Origin: a virus
DNA length: 47,654 nt
IMG/VR virus record: IMGVR_UViG_3300020156_000009
Coordinates: 1-47,654 of that record
Reading direction: 5' to 3' (one strand)
The notes beneath the pieces were generated by a model that had not been told where the DNA came from, made no database searches, and was given only the letters and a program-made list of their open reading frames with translations. This document shows, piece by piece, positions 35,414-45,315 of the stretch. Every line of letters starts with the position of its first letter. Position 1 is the stretch's first letter. The position numbers were made by a program, and so were the translations under genes.

Positions 35414-37912
35414 GTGGCCGCAAACGTCGTCGGCGAAGGCGTGCTTCAGGTCGCTGCCGAACTCGACAACGGCGAGCTGAGCCGTCTCGGTGCCGAAAGC
35501 GGGAAGGCTGGATCGAAGGCCGGCGGCCTGTTCGGCTCCTCCTTCGCCAAGGGCGTGACCGGTATCGGCATCGGCGCCGCGCTCGGCACGGTCTTCTCGA
35601 AGGCGATGGGTGCGATCTCCTCGTCGATCGGCGCTGCCGTGTCGCGCGTCGACACGCTGAACAACTTCCCGAAGGTGATGAGCAACCTCGGCTTCAGTGC
35701 CGAGGAGGCGGCAGCGTCCGTCCAGACGATGAGCTCGCGGCTATCCGGCCTGCCGACCGCCCTCGACACGATGACCAGCGCCACGCAGCGCCTGGCGGCG
35801 TCGCCGATGGTCGGCTCGCTCTCCGAGGCGACCGAGATCGCCCTCGCGATGAACAATGCCCTCCTGGCCGGTGGCGCGCCTCTCGACAACCAGGCCGCCG
35901 CGATGGAGCAGTACAGTCAGGCCGTCTCGCGCGGCACCTTCGAGCTGGAAGAGTGGCGCTCGCTGACCACCGCGATGCCAGGGCAGCTGAAGCAGGTGGC
36001 CTCCGCCATGCTCGGCGCGGGTGCATCCAGCACGGACCTCTACGACGCCCTGAAGTCGGGCGAGATCAGCATCCAGGATTTCAACGCTGCGCTGATCGAC
36101 CTCGACAAGAACGGCACGGCAGGCTTCGCCTCGTTCTCGCAGCAGGCACTGAACGCGACGGGCGGAATCGGGACCGCGATCGCCAACATGAACACCGCGG
36201 TCACTCGCGGACTGGCGAACATCATCGCCCCGCTGGCCCCGCTGATCACGGGCGCGCTCGGCCTCATCACGCAGGGGATCAACGGCATCTCCGGCGCGAT
36301 CGCGAGCGGCCTCGGCTCCCTCGACATCGCGGGGATCATCGCTCGCGGCATGGAATCCGGCTTCTCGCCGGCATCCATCGGCCTGAACATCATCACCGCG
36401 ATAGCCGACGGCATCTCGACCGGCGCGCCCATGCTGGCCGCCGCGATCCCGAACGTCATCGCCGGGCTGATCGGCGCGCTGAATGCCGCCATTCCCGCCG
36501 TCGTGCACGCGGCTGTCGTGCTCGTGGGCGCGATCGTCACCGCCCTGCCGACGATCATCCCCGCGATCATCGAGGGCGCGCTCGCGCTCGTGCAGGCGAT
36601 CTCGACGACCGTCATCACCGCGGTGCCGCAGTTGGTCTCGGCGATCACGTCGATGATCCCTGTCCTGATCACGACCCTGCTGGCGGCCATCCCGCAGCTG
36701 CTCACTGCCGGGCTTCAGCTTTTCCAGGCGCTGGTCACCGCGGCGCTGACCGCGCTCCCACAGATCATCCAGGCCGTCGTCACACTCCTGCCCCAACTCG
36801 CCACCGCGCTGATCACGTTCCTGCCGCAGATCGTACAGGCCGGCCTTCAGTTGTTCATGGGCCTGGTGCAGGGTGTGCTGACCGCGCTCCCGATCATCAT
36901 CCAGGCACTGCTCGAACTGCTTCCCCAGCTCGTGACATCGCTGCTCAGCATGCTGCCGACCATCCTGGAATCCGCGCTTCAGCTCTTCCTCGGCATCATG
37001 TCCGGCCTGCTCGAAGCGATCCCGCAGATTCTCACGACGCTACTGGAGATGCTGCCCCAGCTACTGGAGACGCTGCTCGGGATGATCCCGACGCTGATCG
37101 ATACGGCGCTGACGATGTTCCTCTCCCTCGTGACCGCGTTCACCGAGGCGCTGCCGAAGATTCTCACGACCGTGGTCGAGATGCTGCCCAAGCTTGTGAC
37201 CACGCTCGTGAACATGATCCCGCAGTTGATCTCGACGGGAATCGACCTGTTCCTCTCGATCGTGACCGCGCTCCTGAAGGCGATCCCGCAGATTCTCTCG
37301 GCGCTGCTCGGCATGCTCCCCCAGCTTCTGTCGACGCTGCTCGGGATGATCCCGACGCTGATCGGTGCCGCCATCCAACTGTTTATCGGCATCGTGACCG
37401 GCCTCGGCCAGGCCGTGCCGCAGATCGTGCAGGCGCTTGTGCAGCTTGCGCCCGTCATGGTCAACGCCCTGATGCAGATCGTTCCGCAGCTCGTGAACGC
37501 CGGCGTGAACCTCATCGGCGGCCTGCTCGACGGCATCTGGCGAGCGGCATCGAAGGTGGGCGCGGCGCTGCTACGGATCGCCCAGAACGCCGTCGGCGAC
37601 TTCCTGAGCTTCTTCGGCATCGCCTCCCCGTCGCGCCTCATGCGCGGCTTCGGCCAGAACATCGGCCAGGGACTGGCGCTCGGCATCCTCGACGAGCGCG
37701 CAGGTGTGGATGCCGCGATGGGCAACCTCGTGCCCGACCTGCGCTCGATCCCCGGCCTGAACGGCGGCTTCGGCGCGGCTCCGCTCGCGGGCCTGGGTGG
37801 CCAGACTGCGGCGGTGGGGCCGTCGATCTCGGCGAGCTTCGCGCTGTCGGGATCGGACCCGCGCCGGGTGGCGACCGAGGTCTACGACAAGCTGGCGGAG
37901 ATGGTGGGCTGA
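35414..37912 (+). CDS. Tape measure protein
   Basis: 832 aa from the GTG at 35414 with CAGGAGGTG upstream. The first 200 residues hold the usual tape-measure N-terminal fold (NNFPKVMSNLGFSAEEAAAS). Residues 425-688 consist of six back-to-back 44-residue hydrophobic repeats of the form [AMF]-x-P-x-[LI]...LF..[LI]V..L..[AV][LIV]P.I...[LV][LV].[ML][LA]P. SFFGIASPSRLM (about 734-745) is the conserved C-terminal signature, followed by a helical end. It sets tail length and ejects with DNA. It appears to contain no Cys. Alternatives: none likely. Confidence 0.93.
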   Translation: MAANVVGEGVLQVAAELDNGELSRLGAESGKAGSKAGGLFGSSFAKGVTGIGIGAALGTVFSKAMGAISSSIGAAVSRVDTLNNFPKVMSNLGFSAEEAAASVQTMSSRLSGLPTALDTMTSATQRLAASPMVGSLSEATEIALAMNNALLAGGAPLDNQAAAMEQYSQAVSRGTFELEEWRSLTTAMPGQLKQVASAMLGAGASSTDLYDALKSGEISIQDFNAALIDLDKNGTAGFASFSQQALNATGGIGTAIANMNTAVTRGLANIIAPLAPLITGALGLITQGINGISGAIASGLGSLDIAGIIARGMESGFSPASIGLNIITAIADGISTGAPMLAAAIPNVIAGLIGALNAAIPAVVHAAVVLVGAIVTALPTIIPAIIEGALALVQAISTTVITAVPQLVSAITSMIPVLITTLLAAIPQLLTAGLQLFQALVTAALTALPQIIQAVVTLLPQLATALITFLPQIVQAGLQLFMGLVQGVLTALPIIIQALLELLPQLVTSLLSMLPTILESALQLFLGIMSGLLEAIPQILTTLLEMLPQLLETLLGMIPTLIDTALTMFLSLVTAFTEALPKILTTVVEMLPKLVTTLVNMIPQLISTGIDLFLSIVTALLKAIPQILSALLGMLPQLLSTLLGMIPTLIGAAIQLFIGIVTGLGQAVPQIVQALVQLAPVMVNALMQIVPQLVNAGVNLIGGLLDGIWRAASKVGAALLRIAQNAVGDFLSFFGIASPSRLMRGFGQNIGQGLALGILDERAGVDAAMGNLVPDLRSIPGLNGGFGAAPLAGLGGQTAAVGPSISASFALSGSDPRRVATEVYDKLAEMVG
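36686..37477 (+). repeat. Six 132-bp units encoding 44-residue repeats
   Basis: Six consecutive 44-codon units with strongly conserved hydrophobic and Pro positions. Forty-four is four times 11, which fits a hendecad helix. The DNA is diverged, so the repeats are old. The edges carry partial units. Confidence 0.85.
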
Positions 37913-37913
37913 C

Positions 37914-39785
37914 ATGTTCCAGGGACGACTGCTCGTGGGCGGCCAGGTGCTGGTCGACAACGCGCTCACGTATGAGCGGATGGAGAAGAGCGGATGCCCG
38001 GCGGGCCTCTTCCGTCAGCCGGAGTGCCCGACCGCGATCGACCTCTCCGGCCAGGTCGCGCCGTGGAACGACCCCGCCAACCCTGACCTGTCGGAGCGCT
38101 TTCACGGCTTCTACGTGTGGGATATCCGCGGGCTGAGCGACACCTTCCGATCCACCCAGATGATCGAAGGCGTGACCGACGGCGCCGATATCGGACGCAC
38201 CCGACGCACCGCTCGGACGGTGCGCGTCACCGGCTCCCTGTTCGCGCAGGGCCGCGACGCTCTCGACTACGGCAATGCCTGGCTGAGTGCCGTGCTCGAC
38301 GGCGACCGCTGCGGGCAGCACGGCGCGCGCTGCGGCGTGACCGATTTCGAGTACCTCACCGAATGCCCGCCGGCGCGCGGGACCGTCGGCGAGTACACCG
38401 ACTGGGCCGAGTCTGGCCGGAACTACGTGAAGACGCCGCGCATGACAACGGCGACGAACTGGGTCACGACCCCCCTCGCTAATACGCCGGGACCGAGCGG
38501 CATCCGTCTTGATCGCGCCGCCGGTGCAGAGAACGCGACAGATATCCAGGCGCTCACCTTCACCTCGCATCAGCGGGCGGCGAACACGCCCTACTTCGGG
38601 CAGATCGTCGTACAGGTGCCGACCGGGTACCCCGCACAGCTGGCGAAGATCGAACTCGCGGCTGATTCCATCATCTATGAATCGGTGCCCGTACTCGTCA
38701 ATCCCGGCGAGTCGCGGACGCTCACCGCATACATGCCACCTGGTGTCGGGGGGACCAACATCCTTCTGCTGGCGACCGTCATCTCTCCGACCCCCGCCGA
38801 CACGACGAAAGCTCGGCGGGTCATTCTGCGAAACGCTATCGTGCAGAAGGCCGAGTCGGGCTACTTCGACGGCAGTATGCCCGCGACCGACCTCGCGCGC
38901 TACTCGTGGGCCGGGACTGCCGACAACTCCGAGTCGATCCGCGAGACGCGCGCGATCGTCAATCGCCCGCGCACGGATGCCGAGTACGCCGAGCTGATCC
39001 AGCCGCTGCGCCGCTTCCTGCACGACGTCGCGTGCACCTCTGGCCCGATCCAGACCGAGAAGCCGAGCGAGCGCGACGGCTGGTGGCGCATGGACCTGGA
39101 GTTCACCCTCACCGCTGGCGTGCCCTGGGTGTTCTCTGTGACGCGCGTCGTCGAACTCCCCATCACGCCGACGACCGTCATCCAGGACACGCCCTACAAC
39201 CTCGCACCGTACCCGTCCGCCGAGCGCTCGACAGGGACCGTCGTCGTGGCGACCAACTACTCGACGAACCCCTCAGTGGAGACGAACGCGACAGGGTGGG
39301 GAGCGGGCACGGGCGGAACCTCGTGGACCTCAGCCAACATCACCCAGGGCCGCGTCACGGGCGAACTCGCCGCCGTCGGAACCTCCTCGTTCCGCTCGGT
39401 TCTCACTGTCCCCACGACCGGAACCGCGCCGACCAACACGGCGCTGCTCTACAACCAGCAGGAGATCGATCTCAGTGCACGGCCCGCGAACTCCCGCGTC
39501 TCGATCAACATGTGGTCGGCGAGCCTTCTCGCCGCAGGCGCGCCGACACGCGAGCCGCTGCGCTTCTATGCCTTCTGGCGGGCCACGGCGGGCGGCGCTG
39601 TCATCGGCGGCGCGGTCTTCCTCGGCACCGTGCCCGTGGATGGTGGCGCGCTGTCGGTCAGCGGCCTGGTGCCGCCAGCCGGGGCGAACTTCGTCCTCGT
39701 CCGCGCTCAGGTGCCGCTAACGTCGTTCACCGCGGGCGACGTCGTGCGCCTGTACTCTGATGCTCTGGCCGTCACGGTTCCCTAG
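37914..39785 (+). CDS. Minor tail protein (distal tail type)
   Basis: 623 aa, starting MFQGRLLVGG, one base after the tape-measure stop. The N-terminal half matches actinophage minor tail proteins in place and style (WDIRGLSDTFRSTQMIEGV), with several Cys (ERMEKSGCP, QPECP, CGQHGARC). Residues about 317-340 have the motif YFDGSMP, found twice more in the next gene. The last 150 residues are beta-rich carbohydrate-binding-like sequence (NYSTNPSVETNATGW). Confidence 0.8.
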   Translation: MFQGRLLVGGQVLVDNALTYERMEKSGCPAGLFRQPECPTAIDLSGQVAPWNDPANPDLSERFHGFYVWDIRGLSDTFRSTQMIEGVTDGADIGRTRRTARTVRVTGSLFAQGRDALDYGNAWLSAVLDGDRCGQHGARCGVTDFEYLTECPPARGTVGEYTDWAESGRNYVKTPRMTTATNWVTTPLANTPGPSGIRLDRAAGAENATDIQALTFTSHQRAANTPYFGQIVVQVPTGYPAQLAKIELAADSIIYESVPVLVNPGESRTLTAYMPPGVGGTNILLLATVISPTPADTTKARRVILRNAIVQKAESGYFDGSMPATDLARYSWAGTADNSESIRETRAIVNRPRTDAEYAELIQPLRRFLHDVACTSGPIQTEKPSERDGWWRMDLEFTLTAGVPWVFSVTRVVELPITPTTVIQDTPYNLAPYPSAERSTGTVVVATNYSTNPSVETNATGWGAGTGGTSWTSANITQGRVTGELAAVGTSSFRSVLTVPTTGTAPTNTALLYNQQEIDLSARPANSRVSINMWSASLLAAGAPTREPLRFYAFWRATAGGAVIGGAVFLGTVPVDGGALSVSGLVPPAGANFVLVRAQVPLTSFTAGDVVRLYSDALAVTVP

Positions 39786-39799
39786 GAGGAGATGATCTC

Positions 39800-42556
39800 A
39801 TGAGCTACGACTTCTCCATCGCCGGGCAGTACTCCGGTCGACCCGCATACGATCTGTACTTCTACATTCGTCGCGACCAGACCGACGTCACGAACAACCG
39901 TTCCTCCTACGCCTGGGAACTGCGCGCCCGCAACCCTTCGGGGTCGAGCGCCACCTTCGCGCTCGACTGCTATAGCTGGGCCGTGAACGTCGGCGGCCAG
40001 GTCACGGGCGGATGCCACAACCTCGACTTCCGCGGTGGTCAGGCGTACATCGTGCTGGGCAGCGGGACCACGGGATGGTACGGTCACGCCGCCGACGGCA
40101 CGCTGAACCTGCTCGTCGGAGCGAACCACGGCCCCGCTGGCGTCTTCGGCACCGCGCACCCGGCCGACCAGTACTTCCCGACCGACCGCATCCCGAAGCC
40201 GCCGGGCACACCCGCCACCCCCACGCTCGACAGCCGCACCACCACGTCGGTCTCCTGGAACTTCACCGGCGTGTCCGACACGGGCGGCTCGCCGATCACG
40301 AAGTACACGCATCAGATCGCGTCCGACTCCGGCTTCTCGTCGGTCATCGCCACCTTCGACGACAACAACCCGCCGGCGACGCGGACGGGCCTCGCGGGCG
40401 GTACGCCGTACTGGGTGCGCTATCGGGCAGAGAACGCGATGGGCGTCGGCCCGTGGTCTGCCGCGCTCCAGATCACCACGCTGAGCGGCCTCCCTGCTGC
40501 GCCCGTGATGTCGGCGCCGAGCAGCATCCTGTCGACGAGCATCAGCACTTCGTGGTCGGCACCCGACGACAACGGCTCACCCCTGGCGGAGTACCAGACC
40601 GAGCGCGCGACCAACTCCACCTTCACGACTGGCGTGGTCACCGTTTCGCGGAGTGTGCTCAACCGGTCCTACTCATGGACGGGCCTCACGAAGGCGACGC
40701 GCTACTACTTCCGCACACGCGCCCGTAACGGCAACGGCTGGGGGCCGTGGTCAAACGTCGTCAACGCGACCACCCTGGCGACGGTGCCGAGCACGCCGCC
40801 CAACCTCACGCTAGTCAGTCGCACCACGACATCGATCACCATCCGGCGCGGCACGCCTGCCGATGACGGCGGCTCGGCGATCACCTCCTACGAGTTCCAG
40901 CGCGCGACCAACACGGCCTTCACCACGGGGCTGAGCACCTGGTCGTCGTCGGCGACCGACCAGACCGCCTCGGGCCTCACGCCCGCGACGTCGTACTACT
41001 TCCGCTACCGCGCCGTGAATGCGGTCGGATCGTCGGCGTGGTCGGCGACCTTCACGGCGGACACGCTGCCCGCGACGCCGCCGGGGATGACCGTCACGCC
41101 GTCGATCGACGGTACCAGCGCGACGGTCACGCTCTCTCCGCCCGACGGCTCCTCGTCGGTCACCTCGTACCGCGTCGAGCGTCGCGTCGCCGGCACGACT
41201 ACGCCCGTCACAACGCACAACACCACCACGTCTCCGCTGGTCGTCCAGCCGATGACGCCGGGCACGGTGTGGGAGTGGCGAGCCTCGGCGTTCATCGGCA
41301 GCTATCAGACGCCGTGGACCGCCTGGGTGACCCGCGCCCAGCCGAAGCCGAACACCTCGCCCGGCGACTACTTCGACGGCTCGACGCCGGCGCGTACCGA
41401 TGTCAGCTTCGCCTGGCTCGGGACGGTCAACAACTCGGTGTCGGAGACTCGCGGCGTCGGTGTCGAGGGATGGCTTGCTGCCGGCGGTTCCGCCGCTGCA
41501 CGTCCTCGACTTCAGCGCATCACTGGCGCGCGGTTCGGCACCTACGCCGCGCGAGCGATCGCGATCGCTGACACGACCGTCGACAACGGAATCACGCTCG
41601 GGATGGGTGATACGGCCCCGTATCGCGCCGCGGTGGCTGAAGGCGGTAACTACGTCGGATCGATGTATGTTCGCCCTTCGCGTCCGCAGCGGCTCATCGC
41701 CCAAATGTTCTGGTACGACGTCGGCGGGACCAATCTCGGCGGCGTCAGTGGGACGGCGATGCTCGTTTCGAGCACCACCTCGTGGACCCGCCTTACTGCT
41801 ACAGGCGTAGCCCCAGTAGGTGCCGCCAGTGTACGCGTGCAGGTGCGCGATCTGACGGGAACAGGCTTCTCCCCCTGGCTGACGGGTGAATACCTCGACG
41901 GCGACGCGGTGATGGTCACGATCGGCAATCGCGAGTACTTCGACGGGTCGACGCCTGACGACGCCAACTGGGACTACTCCTGGCTCGGCACGCCGAACGC
42001 CAGCGTCTCGAAGGCAACCGCGCAAGACCCGGCAGCATTCGATCCCCTCGCAGACCCGAACTGCCCGCCGCCGCCTGCGCCGCCGCGCCCGCCGGCGATC
42101 GTCGACCCCTGCATCGCGGCTGGCGACCTCTGGCGCCGGTACTGGGCGATCATCCCCGACGAGGAGATTCCGACCTACCTCGACGCGGTGATCAGCTTCA
42201 CCCTGACGACAGCGGAGTTCCCTGCCGAGCAGGTGCGCATCCGCGTGTGGGAGAACCCCGAGAACCTTCCGCCCGAAGAGTTCGCTGGGACGACGCCGCT
42301 CTCGGAGCAGATCATCTCCTACATGCCCGCCCACACCACGCTCACGATCGACGGCGTGGCGCAGCGAGTGACGGCATCCGTCGATGGCCAGGGCGAGATT
42401 CCCGCCGACCGACTTCTCTACGGTGCGAACGGTCTCCCCGCCTCGTGGCCGGTGCTCTCGTGCGGAGAGGATTACCTCGTCAGCTTCGACGTGCCTCTCG
42501 ATGCACCCGACGGTAACCTGAGCATCGGAACCAGCCTGACTGAGAGGACGCTCTGA
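39800..42556 (+). CDS. Minor tail protein with fibronectin type III repeats
   Basis: 918 aa with TAGGAGGAG before the ATG. A beta-rich N-terminal domain (about 1-130) is followed by four fibronectin type III units (about 134-515), recognisable by P..P, W..P.D, Y.....R..N..G.G.WS and ..T patterns. Two YFDGSTP domains follow at about 523 and 713, each with a Trp-containing strand (FAWLGT, YSWLGT). The final part after a Pro-rich hinge is another beta domain. Fn3 and carbohydrate-binding units fit contact with the host surface. Confidence 0.9.
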   Translation: MSYDFSIAGQYSGRPAYDLYFYIRRDQTDVTNNRSSYAWELRARNPSGSSATFALDCYSWAVNVGGQVTGGCHNLDFRGGQAYIVLGSGTTGWYGHAADGTLNLLVGANHGPAGVFGTAHPADQYFPTDRIPKPPGTPATPTLDSRTTTSVSWNFTGVSDTGGSPITKYTHQIASDSGFSSVIATFDDNNPPATRTGLAGGTPYWVRYRAENAMGVGPWSAALQITTLSGLPAAPVMSAPSSILSTSISTSWSAPDDNGSPLAEYQTERATNSTFTTGVVTVSRSVLNRSYSWTGLTKATRYYFRTRARNGNGWGPWSNVVNATTLATVPSTPPNLTLVSRTTTSITIRRGTPADDGGSAITSYEFQRATNTAFTTGLSTWSSSATDQTASGLTPATSYYFRYRAVNAVGSSAWSATFTADTLPATPPGMTVTPSIDGTSATVTLSPPDGSSSVTSYRVERRVAGTTTPVTTHNTTTSPLVVQPMTPGTVWEWRASAFIGSYQTPWTAWVTRAQPKPNTSPGDYFDGSTPARTDVSFAWLGTVNNSVSETRGVGVEGWLAAGGSAAARPRLQRITGARFGTYAARAIAIADTTVDNGITLGMGDTAPYRAAVAEGGNYVGSMYVRPSRPQRLIAQMFWYDVGGTNLGGVSGTAMLVSSTTSWTRLTATGVAPVGAASVRVQVRDLTGTGFSPWLTGEYLDGDAVMVTIGNREYFDGSTPDDANWDYSWLGTPNASVSKATAQDPAAFDPLADPNCPPPPAPPRPPAIVDPCIAAGDLWRRYWAIIPDEEIPTYLDAVISFTLTTAEFPAEQVRIRVWENPENLPPEEFAGTTPLSEQIISYMPAHTTLTIDGVAQRVTASVDGQGEIPADRLLYGANGLPASWPVLSCGEDYLVSFDVPLDAPDGNLSIGTSLTERTL

Positions 42557-42557
42557 G

Positions 42558-43730
42558 ATGGTCGACGAGACCGACTGCGTGACCGTGCACACGATCGCGA
42601 TTCACGATCGCGGCGGAAAGCAGCGCGTGGCATCCCTCGTGAAGCTGGCGAGCATCCAGTGGTCACGGCAGCGGTCGGAGTTCACGCAGGCGACGGTCAC
42701 CATCAGCGCCGCCAACTGCGAGAGCCAGGTATCCGAGCTCGACGCCATCGAGGCGGATCGGCACGAGCTCGTCGTCTTTCGCGGGAGCAACCGCGTCTGG
42801 GAAGGGCCGATCCGCGAGGTGCGCTGGCTGTCGAACCGCGTGGAGATCGTCGCCGACGACATCGGCGCCTACATCGACAACAGCATCTGCTCGAAGGCGT
42901 GGCCCGGCCCCGAGGGGGGCGGCCAGCCGTACATGACCGAGCGCGCCCGCGAGATCATCACCTACGAGCTTACGACGTCGTACCAGATGGACGTCGGCCT
43001 CACCGTGCCCCAGATGGTCACCGCCACCCGGTGGGAGCAGCAGACGCCGCCCGCGAACGTGCTTCCCTATCTCGACGTGCGCGCCTCGACGGGCGTCGGC
43101 GGCCTGCTCACCACCGCCGAGGTTGAGCCGTTCCAGATGATGGTCGGCGAGCACCTGCGCAACCTCGCGCGCGGCGGCCTCGACTTCACCGTCGTGGGCC
43201 GCTCTCTCGTGGTGTGGGACTCGGCGACGCCGCTCGGACAGGTGCGACCGCTGACCGAAGCGGACTTCGTGGGGGAGATCGCTGTCGTCGCGTCTGGCCG
43301 CGACCTGGCCGCGATCGCGCACATCGTCGCGCCCGCGGGCGGCGGCGAAGAGGACGCGCCTCCCGTCGTCGGCAACGCCGGAGCGCCGGATGCCTACTAT
43401 GGCCCGTGGACTCGCCTTCTCACCCGCGAGGATGAGGGAGAGTCGGAGCATGAGCCTGACATTCGCGTGCTCAACACGCAGGCGCGACGCATGCTGGCGG
43501 GCCGCCTCCCCGTGCCCGTCGAAATCCGCGCCGACACGGGCCTGCGTCTCTCCTCTGACCTGACGATCGACGACCTGGTGCCAGGCGTCATCCTGCCCGT
43601 GCGCGCCGTTCTCAACACTCGCCCCGTCGCGCAGGATCAGGTGCTCGACAAGGTGACCGTGAACGAAACCGCCGACGGCGAGACGATCACCGTCGAGCTG
43701 TCCCCCGTCGGAACCGTGAGGGCGCTCTGA
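42558..43730 (+). CDS. Minor tail protein (hub or baseplate)
   Basis: 390 aa, starting MVDETDCVTV. The pattern VKLASIQWSRQRSEFTQATV, RHELVVFRGSNRVWEGPI, then IVADDIGAYIDN resembles tail-associated hub proteins that follow the distal tail protein in siphoviruses. A helical centre follows, and the end (VLNTRPVAQDQVLDKVTV) is beta-rich. No catalytic motif. Start with GAGAGGACGC upstream. Confidence 0.75.
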   Translation: MVDETDCVTVHTIAIHDRGGKQRVASLVKLASIQWSRQRSEFTQATVTISAANCESQVSELDAIEADRHELVVFRGSNRVWEGPIREVRWLSNRVEIVADDIGAYIDNSICSKAWPGPEGGGQPYMTERAREIITYELTTSYQMDVGLTVPQMVTATRWEQQTPPANVLPYLDVRASTGVGGLLTTAEVEPFQMMVGEHLRNLARGGLDFTVVGRSLVVWDSATPLGQVRPLTEADFVGEIAVVASGRDLAAIAHIVAPAGGGEEDAPPVVGNAGAPDAYYGPWTRLLTREDEGESEHEPDIRVLNTQARRMLAGRLPVPVEIRADTGLRLSSDLTIDDLVPGVILPVRAVLNTRPVAQDQVLDKVTVNETADGETITVELSPVGTVRAL

Positions 43731-44092
43731 TGGCCGTTCGCGACATGCAGACCTGGATGAAGGCCGTTCGCGCCGACATCGCCTCGATCCGGCGTTCGCT
43801 CGTGCGCCTCTCCCCGCTGCCCAACCGCCTCACGGGCACCGGCCAGCGCGTCACCGACCTGAACGAAGCGAAGGATGCGGGCTTCTACCACTTCGGGACG
43901 GGTGCCGCGAATGCGCCCATCGCAACGGGTATCGGCTCGGTCATCGTCTACACGGGAGGTGCGGGCGGCGGCGCCCGCCGTCAGGAAGCGCGACGCCTGC
44001 TCACCGACGGCACCACGCGCGACCTGCGCGTATGGTCTCGCGACTCGCTCGACGCCGGCGCGACCTGGAACGCCTGGGTGCTGGAGACATGA
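43730..44092 (+). CDS. Tail-tip protein with pyocin-knob-like domain
   Basis: 120 aa, starting MAVRDMQTWM. The N-terminal helix is followed by a knob-like domain, LNEAKDAGFYHFGTGAANAP, IGSVIVYT and a closing GATWNAWV. This resembles the knob domain of phage and pyocin tail fibres that bind glycans. The overlap TGATG with the previous stop suggests coupling. Confidence 0.8.
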   Translation: MAVRDMQTWMKAVRADIASIRRSLVRLSPLPNRLTGTGQRVTDLNEAKDAGFYHFGTGAANAPIATGIGSVIVYTGGAGGGARRQEARRLLTDGTTRDLRVWSRDSLDAGATWNAWVLET

Positions 44093-44688
44093 GCGCCAAC
44101 GCGCCTCGGCGTACCGTCCGAAACGCCACGCTCTGGACGCTGGCGGGGTCGTTCGCGCTGATCGGGGTCATCATCGTCGTGAGCGCCTGGGGGCAGACTC
44201 CGAGGGGAGAGAGCATTATCGAGAACCCCGGCGCCCTCATCGGCGGCGTCATCGCTGGTCTCGGAACCTTGATGGGGGTCATCATGCCTGCGGTGCTGCG
44301 CGCCGAGCGCAACTCCGAGGAGCTGAAGGAGCAGGTGAAGAATGACCACAAGAAGGAGGACGGGACCCCCTTGCTGCTACGCGACGACCTGGATGACAAG
44401 CACGAGCAAGTGCTGCATCAGATCGCCCTCGTGACGCACACGCTGAAGACCGTCGAAGGTGGTCTAGCGCTGGCGATCGAGCTCAGTCGGGCGAACGCCG
44501 CCGATGTGCGCGGCATCCGTCACGACATTGGCCGACTCAACGACGACGTGCGCGAGAACACCCGTGAGACGCGCACCGTCTCCAGAGTGGCGACCGGTCT
44601 CGTGCAGACCGTCGGTACTCTGGAAGGAGAGGTCGCCAAGGTGAAAGCCACTATCGATAAGCATCATCCGAAGGAGTCGAACTCATGA
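44089..44688 (+). CDS. DUF2746-like membrane/coiled-coil protein
   Basis: 199 aa, ATGA-coupled. Two transmembrane helices (about 13-33 and 47-68) lead to VKNDHKKEDGTPL...LRDDLDDKHEQ, the DUF2746-type motif of many actinophages, and a long coiled-coil (about 140-199). Close to the lysis genes; may help the holin or link the virion tail to membrane. Function unknown. Confidence 0.75.
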   Translation: MSANAPRRTVRNATLWTLAGSFALIGVIIVVSAWGQTPRGESIIENPGALIGGVIAGLGTLMGVIMPAVLRAERNSEELKEQVKNDHKKEDGTPLLLRDDLDDKHEQVLHQIALVTHTLKTVEGGLALAIELSRANAADVRGIRHDIGRLNDDVRENTRETRTVSRVATGLVQTVGTLEGEVAKVKATIDKHHPKESNS

Positions 44689-45071
44689 CCACTCCCGCGA
44701 ACGGCCACGCCGTTCCTGACATCTGGTACAAGGGGCAGCGTGTTCTGCGCTCCATCGTCGCCGCGCTCGTCGTGCTGCTGCCGATCCTCAACTCCGCCGC
44801 GATGGTGCTCGCCAGCTACCTGCACGAGCAGACGCACGTCACCCTGCCGCCCGTTGTATTCATCTGGCTGAACGGCATCGTCGCGGTGACGGCGGTGATC
44901 ATCGGCGCCGCCAGTCGGGTGATGGCGATTCCCGCGGTGAATGCCTGGCTGACTCGCTGGCTGAACCTCGGATCGGTGCCGAAGGATGCCATCGCGGTCG
45001 AAGAGGACGTGAGCACGGGCACGGTCGCCACCTACGTGCTCCCCGATCCGAAGGCGGCGAACGATGGCTGA
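44685..45071 (+). CDS. Putative holin
   Basis: 128 aa, two transmembrane helices (about 20-46, 55-80), a charged N-terminus and an acidic soluble tail. It lies just before the endolysin, separated from it by a small gene. Size and topology fit class II holins; identification rests on position and topology. ATGA-coupled to the gene before. Confidence 0.65.
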   Translation: MTTPANGHAVPDIWYKGQRVLRSIVAALVVLLPILNSAAMVLASYLHEQTHVTLPPVVFIWLNGIVAVTAVIIGAASRVMAIPAVNAWLTRWLNLGSVPKDAIAVEEDVSTGTVATYVLPDPKAANDG

Positions 45072-45315
45072 CGCGACGCTCACCGATGACGACCGCGCCA
45101 TTATCCGCGAGGCGCTGCTCGCAGAGCGCGACGAGGGCGTGCTCATCCCGCTGATCCCGATGGACGTCGACCTCGACGGTGACGGGATCGTCGATGCGTT
45201 CGGCCTCGACGAGGACGACCAGGTGATCATCGTCTCCGGCGTCTCGCTGGAACACACGGTCTACGTCTCCGAGGGCGACGACGCGATCGCGCACGAAGGG
45301 CGCACCGATGGCTGA
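45064..45315 (+). CDS. Small acidic protein with calcium-loop-like motif
   Basis: 83 aa, starting MADATLTDDD. A central loop, DVDLDGDGIVDAFGLD, has the alternating Asp/Gly spacing of EF-hand or dockerin calcium loops. It lies between the holin-like and endolysin genes and overlaps both by the same 8 bp (ATGGCTGA). A calcium-dependent role in lysis or cell-wall contact is a guess. Confidence 0.7.
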   Translation: MADATLTDDDRAIIREALLAERDEGVLIPLIPMDVDLDGDGIVDAFGLDEDDQVIIVSGVSLEHTVYVSEGDDAIAHEGRTDG

